From: Caldifermentibacillus hisashii
Lineage (GTDB): Bacteria > Bacillota > Bacilli > Bacillales > Caldibacillaceae
Assembly: GCF_027568575.1 (NCBI RefSeq)
Contig: NZ_JANUVP010000018.1
Reading direction: 5' to 3' (one strand)
Length of the DNA stretch: 64,000 bases
In this document: positions 9,120-16,379 of the stretch, one piece after another
Layout: every line of letters begins with the position of its first letter
How positions within the stretch are numbered: the stretch's first letter is position 1
Made by a program: the position numbers and the translations under genes
Notes under the pieces: model-generated
Database searches by the model: none
The model's input: the letters and a program-made list of their open reading frames with translations, nothing else
What the model was told of the DNA's origin: nothing

Positions 9120-9180
9120 TCCTACCTTTGTAGGTCCAAAAAATAAATTACCGACAAAGTTAGGAATATATTTTTATAAT
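9120..9180 (+). promoter_or_regulatory. Paired operator and promoter of the DUF6230-DUF6114 genes
   Basis: Site 1 is TCCTACCTTTGTAGGT (9120-9135) and site 2 is ATTACCGACAAAGTTAGGA (9147-9165), centres ~30 bp apart. Both correspond base for base, with few changes, to the pair at 4580-4627. A perfect -10 TATAAT (9175-9180) lies 9 bases past site 2. The -35 position (CCGACA, 9151-9156) is poor and inside site 2, as in promoters that need an activator. Confidence 0.62.
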
Positions 9181-9239
9181 AATTGTAATAAACTGAAAAC
9201 ATCAAGCGGTTTCATTTAAAAATGGGAGGAGGTATTCAA

Positions 9240-9840
9240 ATGAGTGAGACTATTTTAATAGGAAAAACTTCTAAAAAATGGTTTTTCTCCGCTTTATTGG
9301 CAAGCTTCATTTTGTTAGGGGGGGTGTTCTTTACATTAGGAATTAACGGTGTGGTTTACGCAGCGGGGGTTGGCGGAATTGGTAAGTTTAATGTTTCCTT
9401 TATTGAGATGACAGGTACCGGTTTTAAATTATATGGCGACCTGTATGGTGATCCAAGTAAAAATTCCCAAGCACACGTAAAACCGGTATTTGTCAATGAT
9501 ATTCAAAATGCAAAAATTACAGATCTGGTCATTTCGAAAAATGTGGATATTCCAATTTTAGGGAAGTACACCGTCAAAATTTCCGCCGGTAATAAAGGTA
9601 CCCCGGTAGAAATTAAAGGGTTAATTCAAAAAGCTGCACTCGTACAAGGGGATGCAGTATTTACCAAAATGGATATTTCGGAAAACTATGTAAGAAGCCA
9701 ATGATCCTGAAGCAGTTAAGAAAGGGTTTACACAAGGAGCAAGTACGGTGACAATTAAAAACGGTAACATTGAAACCCATTATTTATTCCAAGAAATGGT
9801 CACATTGCCGGGATTAAAAGTTGAGTTTGTGAAAAATTAA
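9240..9840 (+). pseudogene. DUF6230 family membrane-anchored protein, frameshifted near its C-terminus
   Basis: The start is ATG 9240, eight bases after a GGGAGGAGG ribosome site; an earlier in-frame ATG at 9222 overlaps that site and is unlikely. The first 154 residues have a hydrophobic N-terminal helix (~16-40) and a β-rich domain ending at TGA 9702-9704. The other frame then continues in register from 9694 to a TAA at 9838-9840 with 48 sensible residues (EANDPEAVKKG... to ...LKVEFVKN). One extra base near GTAAGAAGCC (9690-9699) explains this. The intact protein would be ~203 residues. DUF6230 proteins are known mainly from actinobacteria, where they sit beside DUF6114, as here. It may be a real mutation or a sequencing error; the 5' part could still yield a shortened protein. 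Confidence 0.7.
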
Positions 9841-9864
9841 TAGCCTGTTTGTCTGGGAGTGTTA

Positions 9865-10314
9865 ATGATGGACAAATTTCAAAACTTTAGAAAAAAATTT
9901 AAAAGATGGCGGATGAGCAGGCCGTTTTGGGGAGCGACATTTTCGCTCCTTGCTGGCTTAATTATTCTGTATATGCCGATTCATTTGCTTGAAGTGGCAT
10001 TACGCCCGGGAAATTTTGTCGTGTTAGGTCTTCTGTTTGGGGGACTAATGACGATTATAGGAATTCTGAGTTATTTTTATACAAGATTAAACATTATTTT
10101 TGGTATTATTACGATCTTTTTATCTATTGCATCGATTTTAGGTGCCCTCGGGGGATTATTCGTAGGTACATTATTGGGGATTATCGGTGGCTCATTATTA
10201 TTGTCATGGAGAGTTGTCGATCAATCGGTGAAAGAGGGAGATAAGGATTATACAAATTATACGCTGTCTGAAGTGGCGGCAAGTTCCACTGAACAAAAGC
10301 TGCAGAATGAATGA
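9865..10314 (+). CDS. DUF6114 family membrane protein
   Basis: About 149 residues from ATG 9865 (9868 is also possible; the GGGAG site lies at 9855-9859, 5 or 8 bases away). A basic N-terminus (KKFKRWRMSRPFWG) leads into four hydrophobic helices between ~20 and ~120, and a short acidic tail ends the protein. The RPFWG entry, glycine-rich helices and GTLLGIIGGSLLLSW match the DUF6114 pattern. This family is normally the partner of DUF6230, and the gene follows it by 24 bases, so the two are probably co-transcribed. The molecular function is unknown. The MITE-like repeat begins two bases after the stop codon. Confidence 0.78.
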   Translation: MMDKFQNFRKKFKRWRMSRPFWGATFSLLAGLIILYMPIHLLEVALRPGNFVVLGLLFGGLMTIIGILSYFYTRLNIIFGIITIFLSIASILGALGGLFVGTLLGIIGGSLLLSWRVVDQSVKEGDKDYTNYTLSEVAASSTEQKLQNE

Positions 10315-10315
10315 A

Positions 10316-10611
10316 GGGGCTGTCCAGAAAGTCAAAAATTAATCCAATTTGTATAGGCTAATTGAAGTGAGGGTGGCGGCTCCTCCTCGGAAAATGCTAG
10401 TCGCATTTTCCTTAGTGCGATGCAAATTCGAGGAAGATTATTCAGAGTCCTGCGGGAACAGCGCGAGCCGAAGACCCTGCAGGAGCGAGGAAACGAGCGA
10501 CGAAGCGGCTGAGACCGTGCCCGCGGAAAGCGTCCGCCACCAAAACGAAAGTCAACCGAACCTATTCTTTTAGCAATAAAATTATAGAAGTTGTACTTTT
10601 AGGACAGCCCC
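10316..10611. repeat. MITE-like intergenic element with ~17-bp imperfect terminal inverted repeats
   Basis: The element starts GGGGCTGTCC (10316-10325) and ends GGACAGCCCC (10602-10611); the pairing continues imperfectly for ~7 more bases. It is 296 bp long, much richer in G+C than its surroundings, and has internal short repeats (GAGGAAACGAGCGACGAAGC region) seen in Bacillaceae interspersed repeats. It carries no transposase. A frame of 74 codons inside it is not protein-like. It lies exactly between the DUF6114 stop and the ykuI 3' end and may double as a transcription terminator. Confidence 0.72.
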
Positions 10612-10624
10612 AAGTTTCATCATA

Positions 10625-11845
10625 TTACAATAGACCTTCTTGCTCATATAAATAGGCATAAGGAATATCAAGGAAAACATATAGTGTATCGGATATTGGA
10701 TAGGAAAATGTCCGGATTTGTTCGTTTTTCTCGATATCTGTATATAAATCGGATAAAATGCCTTTTTTCTCTATGTTCATCCGGGCGATATTTTCAAAAA
10801 AATACGGTCGCCAGCTCCAGTTTTTATTACGGATTTCCTCTTTTAAACTCCAATTGCCGTCATTATCTTTCTCAGCATTGGCGGAAAGTTGCAAACCCTC
10901 TTCATTACATATATACACACGAAATGCATAATCGGAGCATGCCTTTCCGATTTTCAAGATCGTTTCATCAAGCGGATCATCCGAATGAATAGACGTTAAA
11001 ATTGATTTTAATTGTTGATTGATTGCATTTGTTAACGTCATTTGCGCCTTAATTTTTTTCCGCTCATAATTAACAAATAACTGGAAGTCTTTTTTCATTT
11101 TTTCTTGACAGCAATCAATGGGAACATACTCTTGTCCGCTTCTGATTAAGTAATTGCCTTGATAAAATCGACCCCCATTACGCCAAGCATGATTTAATTG
11201 ATGGTAAGTAGATATATTTTTGAACATTAAAGTTGCCCCGATTTTTTGGGATAATAATGAAAGTGAATGGTGTACATCTCTGTATAGATGCGGCGAATCA
11301 TTATCTTTTAAAAATCCAACATCAATTTTTACCACACTGGGTTTCAAATATGCTAAGCGATCAAAACTGCCGCTCCGTTCACCGATATCATCAAGAGCGA
11401 TTCGAATACCTATTGATTTAAAATAGTTGAACAAAATTCGGACTGAATCCATTTCTTCTGTTTTAAACTCTTCCTTTAACTGGATGATTAGTTTGTTTAT
11501 ATCGAATCCTTTTTTGGTATATATGTCTAGAAATTTTTCTAAACATTCGCCTCGATCTTTCATAAGCAGGTTCGTATCATAAGTGAAAAATATGTACATG
11601 GAAGGATCTGTTTTCATTTGATATTCGATCGCTTTTTCCAGTAAAAGGCGACTTAGTTCCAGACGAAATTCATCGGGAATGGTCAAATCTTTGAAAAACC
11701 AGTCAATACTTTGTACGGTACCATCCTCTTCATGAAAAAATGCTTCAATTTCATAACCAACCACTAATTGTGTTTCAGCACTAATGACGGGATGGTAATT
11801 GGGAACAACACGGTTTTCATGTAACATAATTTCAACCGGATCCAT
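10625..11845 (-). CDS. ykuI: YkuI-like EAL-domain cyclic-di-GMP protein
   Basis: 406 residues, the same length and architecture as Bacillus subtilis YkuI: an EAL domain (~1-250), a helical linker, and a PAS-like C-terminal domain (~290-400; NWSWRPYFFENI, IRTFSYP and YAYLYEQ are close to YkuI). The active-site motifs are eroded: the EAL signature reads GYEIEAF (~30-36), the metal-loop DDFG reads DDIGERSG, and the lysine motif KID is kept. B. subtilis YkuI binds c-di-GMP but shows little or no phosphodiesterase activity; this copy is probably also a sensor or effector. It starts at ATG 11845 after GGAGGTGAGG and is monocistronic. Confidence 0.87.
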   Translation of the reverse strand: MDPVEIMLHENRVVPNYHPVISAETQLVVGYEIEAFFHEEDGTVQSIDWFFKDLTIPDEFRLELSRLLLEKAIEYQMKTDPSMYIFFTYDTNLLMKDRGECLEKFLDIYTKKGFDINKLIIQLKEEFKTEEMDSVRILFNYFKSIGIRIALDDIGERSGSFDRLAYLKPSVVKIDVGFLKDNDSPHLYRDVHHSLSLLSQKIGATLMFKNISTYHQLNHAWRNGGRFYQGNYLIRSGQEYVPIDCCQEKMKKDFQLFVNYERKKIKAQMTLTNAINQQLKSILTSIHSDDPLDETILKIGKACSDYAFRVYICNEEGLQLSANAEKDNDGNWSLKEEIRNKNWSWRPYFFENIARMNIEKKGILSDLYTDIEKNEQIRTFSYPISDTLYVFLDIPYAYLYEQEGLL

Positions 11846-12017
11846 GGCCTCACCTCCACAGTATTCTCATAAACACATTTTATTACAGTATGGAGATGGA
11901 TGCTACTTAAACGAAATTTTCCTGAAAATTCATAAGGTTGTCCATTTATATTAATGAATTTCAACAGTTAAATAGGAAACCTCGACATACAATGATCTTT
12001 TTTTATCGAGCACATGC

Positions 12018-12044
12018 AAAAGCTGCTGAAGTCCAATCAGCAGC
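12018..12044 (-). terminator. Intrinsic terminator of hisC
   Basis: On the minus strand GCTGCTGA pairs with TCAGCAGC around a 7-base loop and is followed by TTTTGC. It lies 39 bases beyond the hisC stop. Confidence 0.75.
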
Positions 12045-12082
12045 ACGGTTATATCAAAAAATATGATTGCAAAAATTCCTTT

Positions 12083-13156
12083 CTAGTTGAAAACATGGCC
12101 TTTCACATAATCTTCAAGGGCGGCTAAAACTTCTTTGTTTTGCTCTTTTGTCCCTATGGTGATTCGAACCCCGTTTGGAAACGGACGGACAATATAACCT
12201 TTTTTCAAGAAAAAGTTGAACAGTTCCATTGGTGAAGCCATTCGAACAAAGATAAAGTTAGCTTGGGACGGGTAATATTCAACATTCAGTCTCTGTAAAG
12301 TTTGTTCAAAATCTCTCAGACATTCAGCGTTTTTCCGGACACATTTTTTGACAAAATCTTGGTCTTCAAGTGCGGCGAGGGCTGCCTGTTGAGCAAATGT
12401 TGAAGTATTGAACGGGAGCCGGGCAATATTGATTTTTTCAATTAATTGAGCATTGCCGACTGCATAGCCGATTCGGAAGGCGGCCAGACCGTAAGCTTTC
12501 GAAAATGTCCGTAAAACGATTAAATGATTAAAATGCGCTAATAAAGGGATAGAATTTGGATAATCATCGGCTGTTACATATTCATAGTATGCTTCATCAA
12601 GGACGACCACAATTTCCGGGGGAACTTTTTCCAGAAACCGGACCAGTGTTTCTTCATTTAAATAAGTTCCGCTCGGGTTATTCGGGTTGCAAATCCATAC
12701 GATTTTTGTACGATCATCAATCGCTTGAAACATTCCGTCCAAATCGAAAGAACCGTTATCTAGTGGGATTTCCCGAACTTGCGCACCTTCAATGATCGCA
12801 TGATGTTTGTACTGGGGAAAGGTTTCATTGGCTGTTATTATATTGTCCCCTTCACATAAAAGAACACGGCTGATGATTTGAATAACTTCATCAAGCCCGC
12901 TTCCAAATAACAACTGATTTTCATCAACATGTAAATGATCGGAAACCTTTTTCCTAAGCTCTGTTGCATAACCGTCCGGATAGGTGGCTGTATCATGAAG
13001 TGAACTTAAAACAGTAGTTTCCACATGAGGCGAGCAACCATATGGATTTTCATTTGAAGCCAATTTAATGACTTTATCAATATTATATTCTCGTTTTATA
13101 TCTTCGGGTGATTTCCCCGGCTTATAAGGTTGCAAATCCAATATTCTTTTTTTCAC
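12083..13156 (-). CDS. hisC: Histidinol-phosphate aminotransferase
   Basis: A PLP-dependent fold-type I aminotransferase acting on imidazole-acetol phosphate in histidine synthesis, and in Bacillus also on aromatic keto acids. The 357 residues are the usual HisC length. Visible landmarks are SNENPYG (~34-40), the PLP-contacting CNPNNPSGTY (~156-165), DEAYYEY (~187-193), the Schiff-base Lys220 in TFSKAYGL, and the phosphate-binding RIGY. In B. subtilis hisC sits at the end of the trp operon; here it stands alone 11 kb upstream of trp, with its own promoter and leader terminator (13190-13270). It may therefore be controlled separately. A role with aromatic substrates is possible but cannot be read from sequence. 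Confidence 0.9.
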   Translation of the reverse strand: MKKRILDLQPYKPGKSPEDIKREYNIDKVIKLASNENPYGCSPHVETTVLSSLHDTATYPDGYATELRKKVSDHLHVDENQLLFGSGLDEVIQIISRVLLCEGDNIITANETFPQYKHHAIIEGAQVREIPLDNGSFDLDGMFQAIDDRTKIVWICNPNNPSGTYLNEETLVRFLEKVPPEIVVVLDEAYYEYVTADDYPNSIPLLAHFNHLIVLRTFSKAYGLAAFRIGYAVGNAQLIEKINIARLPFNTSTFAQQAALAALEDQDFVKKCVRKNAECLRDFEQTLQRLNVEYYPSQANFIFVRMASPMELFNFFLKKGYIVRPFPNGVRITIGTKEQNKEVLAALEDYVKGHVFN

Positions 13157-13189
13157 TGATTCTCTCCCTCACTCTTCATTCCGTTTAAA

Positions 13190-13220
13190 AAATAAACCTC
13201 CACTGATCCAACAGCAGAGG
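13190..13220 (-). terminator. Terminator-like hairpin in the hisC leader (possible attenuator)
   Basis: On the minus strand CCTCTGCTG (13220-13212) and CAGTGGAGG (13205-13197) form a 9-bp stem around TTGGAT, followed by TTTATTTTTT. It lies ~15 bases after the predicted start site and ~34 bases before the hisC start codon. No other leftward gene precedes it, so it would stop hisC transcripts themselves. Confidence 0.65.
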
Positions 13221-13241
13221 ATTAGTTACAGGTTATTTATG

Positions 13242-13270
13242 ATTATAGGTTTTGAATTTATATATGTCAA
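13242..13270 (-). promoter_or_regulatory. Sigma-A promoter of hisC
   Basis: On the minus strand, TTGACA (13270-13265), a 17-base spacer and TATAAT (13247-13242) match both consensus hexamers exactly. Transcription should begin near 13235. Confidence 0.8.
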
Positions 13271-13382
13271 TATTTTTAAAAAATATCCGCTCATCCGATC
13301 AAGTGAAAATTTGCGGATTGCTTTGTGGTATTTTTTCTATATAATGATTTCAGATAGCTTGAACAGGTAAGGTGATGTATTC

Positions 13383-14279
13383 ATGAATAAAAAAGGCTGG
13401 TTAATATACAACGGTGGTTTAATTTCTAAAAAATTTTTGGAAATCAACCACATGTACATATCCGCTGCAGCAAAAAAAGGAATCGAATTACAACCGGTTA
13501 AAAACAACGACATATATAGTTTCGTCATGGATAATTCTTTGCATGTAAAAAAGGATGGTTTGTTTCAGCCTGATTTTATTCTGTTTTTAGATAAAGATAT
13601 CCGGCTGGCCAAACAGTTGGAAGGACTAGGTTATCAACTTTTCAATAATGCAAATGCCATTGAAATATGTGATGATAAAATCGCTACATTTCAAACATTA
13701 GCAAATAAACGAATACGAATGCCGAAGACGTTATTTTCACCAATGATGTTTCCCGGTACGATAGATCCAAATGACCAATTTATTGATCGAGTGGAAAAGG
13801 AATTTGATTATCCGATTGTTATAAAGGAAGCATACGGTTCGTTTGGGGATCAAGTTTATTTAGTGAAAAACCGAGAAGAATTGGTCGTCAAAAGGCACCA
13901 GCTGCTATACCGGCCTCATCTTTACCAACAATTTATTTCATCCAGTACCGGTAAAGATGCCCGATTGTATGTGGTTGGGGATCAAGTTGTGGCTTCCATG
14001 CTCAGATTCAATGAGATAGATTTTCGTGCGAATGTAACAAATGGCGGGATGATGCAAAAGTTCGATCCCCCGCGAACTTTTAAGGAGTTGGCTATAAAAG
14101 CATCACAAGCGGTGGGAGCGGATTTTTCCGGTGTTGACCTTTTATTTGGTGATAATGATGAACCGATAATCTGTGAAGTGAATTCCAATGCCCATATAAA
14201 AAATGTATTTGATTGCACCGGTATCGACGTGTCGGAATATATTTTTGATTACATAATGGAGAGAATTGGTAATGCATAG
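13383..14279 (+). CDS. RimK-like ATP-grasp ligase (first of a pair)
   Basis: 298 residues. The N-terminal ~90 residues form a pre-ATP-grasp domain. The middle has the lysine/glycine-loop signature (YPIVIKEAYGSFGDQVYLV, ~147-165), and the C-terminal metal-binding part has SGVDLLF and ICEVNSNAHIKN (~255-280), with the acidic residue and Asn that hold Mg-ATP. The family joins a carboxylate to an amine via an acyl-phosphate; RimK relatives add glutamate or similar amino acids. The product is unknown. The ATG at 13383 follows AGGTGATG. It overlaps the next ATP-grasp gene by 8 bases, so the two are translationally coupled. It is not a cyanophycin or biotin enzyme by length. Confidence 0.75.
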   Translation: MNKKGWLIYNGGLISKKFLEINHMYISAAAKKGIELQPVKNNDIYSFVMDNSLHVKKDGLFQPDFILFLDKDIRLAKQLEGLGYQLFNNANAIEICDDKIATFQTLANKRIRMPKTLFSPMMFPGTIDPNDQFIDRVEKEFDYPIVIKEAYGSFGDQVYLVKNREELVVKRHQLLYRPHLYQQFISSSTGKDARLYVVGDQVVASMLRFNEIDFRANVTNGGMMQKFDPPRTFKELAIKASQAVGADFSGVDLLFGDNDEPIICEVNSNAHIKNVFDCTGIDVSEYIFDYIMERIGNA

Positions 14280-15132
14280 TGGTTTACTGATTTACGGACG
14301 GGATGATTATAAGAAAAATCAATGGTTTGCGGAACAACTCGTCGCAAGGGCACAGAAACATGGGTTAACGATTGACCTTGTTTTGACGGATGAACTTTTC
14401 CTTGGAATTGATGAACAATTTTACGCAGAAGCTAGAAGAAAGCGATTAGTGACGCCGAATTTTGTTATTAATCGGAGCCGGAATAGTATCATTGCAACGC
14501 ATTTTGAAAAGATGGGGTGCCGTGTGTTTAATTCGGCTTTTATAACAGAAATTTGTAATCATAAAGGGAAAACCCATCAATTTATCAACTCACATGGCAT
14601 TAAATCTGTGAAAACTTGGCTTGGAAACCGGCATGATTTTTGTGTTGAGCAGTTTGACGGTGATTTTCCGTTTATTTTAAAATCAGTTGCCGGACACGGA
14701 GGAAGAGAAGTATTTCTCATTGCTAACGAAAAGGAATTGACAGAAAAACTAGCCGCATTTTCCGGTGATGAGTTTATTTTGCAGGAAGTTTGTACAAATC
14801 CCGGCGTTGATATTCGTGTGTTTGTTTTGGGAAACGAAATTTTGGCAGCTGTCAAAAGATACTCCGAAAAGAGCTTTAAAGCAAATTTTTCTTTAGGTGG
14901 GAAGGTTGAACCGTATTCACTGAATGACGATGAAAAGAGATTGGTTAAGAAAATCACGCAACTTGCACAGTTTGATTTTGTCGGGATTGATTTTATTTTA
15001 GATGAAGAGGGACGTTTTTTATTTAATGAAATAGAAGATGTGGTCGGTTCAAGAGTTTTGTATAAATGTTATGATATGGACGTTGTCGGCAAGTACTTAG
15101 CCTATATAGAAAAGAGTCAAAAAGGGAAATAG
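14272..15132 (+). CDS. RimK-like ATP-grasp ligase (second of a pair)
   Basis: 286 residues from ATG 14272, which overlaps the preceding stop (ATGCATAG); a TTG at 14266 is less likely. It shares the layout of its neighbour: an N-terminal α/β domain, FPFILKSVAGHGGREVFL as the ATP-grasp glycine loop, and a C-terminal VGIDFILDEEGRFLFNEIEDVVGSR carrying the acidic/metal residues. The usual NxN of the metal site reads NEIED, so the chemistry may differ from the first copy. The two proteins are related but clearly diverged. They may form a heteromer or act in sequence on the same small molecule or peptide. The SAM riboswitch promoter begins right after the stop. Confidence 0.73.
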   Translation: MHSGLLIYGRDDYKKNQWFAEQLVARAQKHGLTIDLVLTDELFLGIDEQFYAEARRKRLVTPNFVINRSRNSIIATHFEKMGCRVFNSAFITEICNHKGKTHQFINSHGIKSVKTWLGNRHDFCVEQFDGDFPFILKSVAGHGGREVFLIANEKELTEKLAAFSGDEFILQEVCTNPGVDIRVFVLGNEILAAVKRYSEKSFKANFSLGGKVEPYSLNDDEKRLVKKITQLAQFDFVGIDFILDEEGRFLFNEIEDVVGSRVLYKCYDMDVVGKYLAYIEKSQKGK

Positions 15133-15153
15133 GTCATATTTTCAAAAAACTTA

Positions 15154-15182
15154 TTGACTTTTCAAATAACACAGTTTAAACT
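15154..15182 (+). promoter_or_regulatory. Promoter of the sulfate assimilation operon
   Basis: TTGACT (15154-15159), a 17-base spacer and TAAACT (15177-15182) lie about 35 bases before the SAM-I aptamer. Confidence 0.65.
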
Positions 15183-15216
15183 TAATTCATACTAAAAATA
15201 TAGGAAAAAGATGATA

Positions 15217-15373
15217 TTCTTATCAAGAGAGGTGGAGGGACAGGCCCGAAGAAACCTCGGCAACAGGTTTAAAAACACTGTGCCAACTCCTGCAGACAAA
15301 CGTCTGGAAGATAAGAAGGAATATTTTTAACTCTATCCCTTCTTATTTACCAAAATGAAGAAGGGATTTTTTT
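15217..15373 (+). promoter_or_regulatory. SAM-I riboswitch (S-box) with terminator
   Basis: The conserved S-box core is present: AGAGGTGGAGGGAC, GCCCGAAGAAACC, CGGCAAC, GTGCCAACTCC and TCTGGAAGATAAGA. P1 is closed by TTCTTATC (15217-15224) with GATAAGAA (15310-15317). The terminator stem ATCCCTTCTT / GAAGAAGGGAT (15335-15367) is followed by T7. The 3' strand of P1 can instead pair with the terminator's 5' arm. High SAM should therefore stop transcription before cysH. Confidence 0.95.
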
Positions 15374-15385
15374 AGGGGTGAAACG

Positions 15386-16111
15386 ATGATTGAACAGCGG
15401 ATTTTATATGATAACTTTACAGATGATCCTTTCAAAAATCAACGGTTTACAGATGAAACAAAAGGGGCGTTGCCTGTTTTACAATGGGCATATGAGACAT
15501 ATGGAGATTCCGTTGTTTACGCCTGTAGCTTTGGGGCAGAGGGAATTGTCTTAGTGGATTTAATTGCAAAAGTTCAACCGGAAGCAACGATTGTTTTTCT
15601 TGATACCGGCGTTCATTTTAAGGAAACATATGAATTGATTGAAAAAGTAAAAATCAAATACCCGAGTTTAAATATTCAACTAAAAAAACCGAAGCTGACT
15701 TTGGAAGAACAGGCAAAAAAGTACGGACAGGAGTTGTGGAAAACAGAGCCTGATTTATGTTGTTTTTTGCGAAAAATAAGGCCGTTGGAAGAAGTTTTGT
15801 ATGGAGTCCCGGCTTGGATTTCCGGACTTCGCAGGGAACAGTCTCCAAGCAGAAAGAATACAGATTTTGTCAATAAGGACGAAAGATTTAAATCTATTAA
15901 AATTTGTCCATTAATTCACTGGACTTGGGAAGATGTTTGGGCATATATCCGTCAAAATGAGTTGCCATATAATATTTTACATGATCAAGGATACCCGAGT
16001 ATTGGTTGTGAGCCGTGCACATTGCCGGTTACAGATCCAAATAATCAACGTGCAGGAAGATGGGCCGGTTTTAATAAAACAGAATGCGGTTTACATACCC
16101 CGGCGAATTGA
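15386..16111 (+). CDS. cysH: Assimilatory APS/PAPS reductase
   Basis: Reduces adenylyl-sulfate (and in Bacillus also PAPS) to sulfite with thioredoxin in the cytoplasm. 241 residues. The PP-loop-like SFGAEGIVL lies at ~48-56, and TGVHFKETYEL at ~74. Cys125-Cys126 with Cys208 and Cys211 form the four-cysteine 4Fe-4S site of the APS-reductase branch, and the catalytic Cys234 lies in ECGLH. The ATG at 15386 follows AGGGGTGAAACG. It is the first gene under the SAM riboswitch. No CysP sulfate permease gene follows, unlike the B. subtilis cysH operon. Confidence 0.94.
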   Translation: MIEQRILYDNFTDDPFKNQRFTDETKGALPVLQWAYETYGDSVVYACSFGAEGIVLVDLIAKVQPEATIVFLDTGVHFKETYELIEKVKIKYPSLNIQLKKPKLTLEEQAKKYGQELWKTEPDLCCFLRKIRPLEEVLYGVPAWISGLRREQSPSRKNTDFVNKDERFKSIKICPLIHWTWEDVWAYIRQNELPYNILHDQGYPSIGCEPCTLPVTDPNNQRAGRWAGFNKTECGLHTPAN

Positions 16112-16112
16112 G

Positions 16113-16297
16113 GACCGGGTCATTGAAACAAAATGGGAATCAAATTAGGACTAAATTAATTTGTTGGAAAATTGGGAAACCAGTACAAAGACCCGGTTCA
16201 TTGAAACAAAATGGGGAACCGAATAAAGGACTGATTGGATTTGTTGCAAAATTGAAAAATCCAAATAAAGACCCGGTTCATTTGTCGAAAAGTTGGA
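16113..16297 (+). repeat. Three degenerate tandem repeats between cysH and cysJ
   Basis: Copies begin at 16113, 16190 and 16270 (periods 77 and 80) with GACCCGGTTCATTGAAAC and variants. The first two continue with AAAATGGG(G)AA and a WAATTWGGA-like tail. The first starts just two bases after the cysH stop. No frame is maintained through them. They lie inside the operon, so they are transcribed. Confidence 0.75.
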
Positions 16298-16379
16298 TAA
16301 TCATAATTTAAAAACATACTATTTTAATATGAATACTGTTTTATAGATTGTAACATAAGAAATGATGAGGTGAAACGTT

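Noticed and set aside
10349..10573. 74-codon frame inside the MITE-like element
   Set aside because: It lies wholly in the GC-rich repeat; composition follows the repeat, not a protein.
13157..13235. TRAP-type NAG repeats in the hisC leader
   Set aside because: Only a few GAG/AAG triplets occur, and they coincide with the ribosome site; spacing is not regular.
16084..16311. 75-codon frame across the cysH-cysJ repeats
   Set aside because: It starts inside cysH and its sequence is just the tandem repeat translated; the repeat period does not keep frame between copies.
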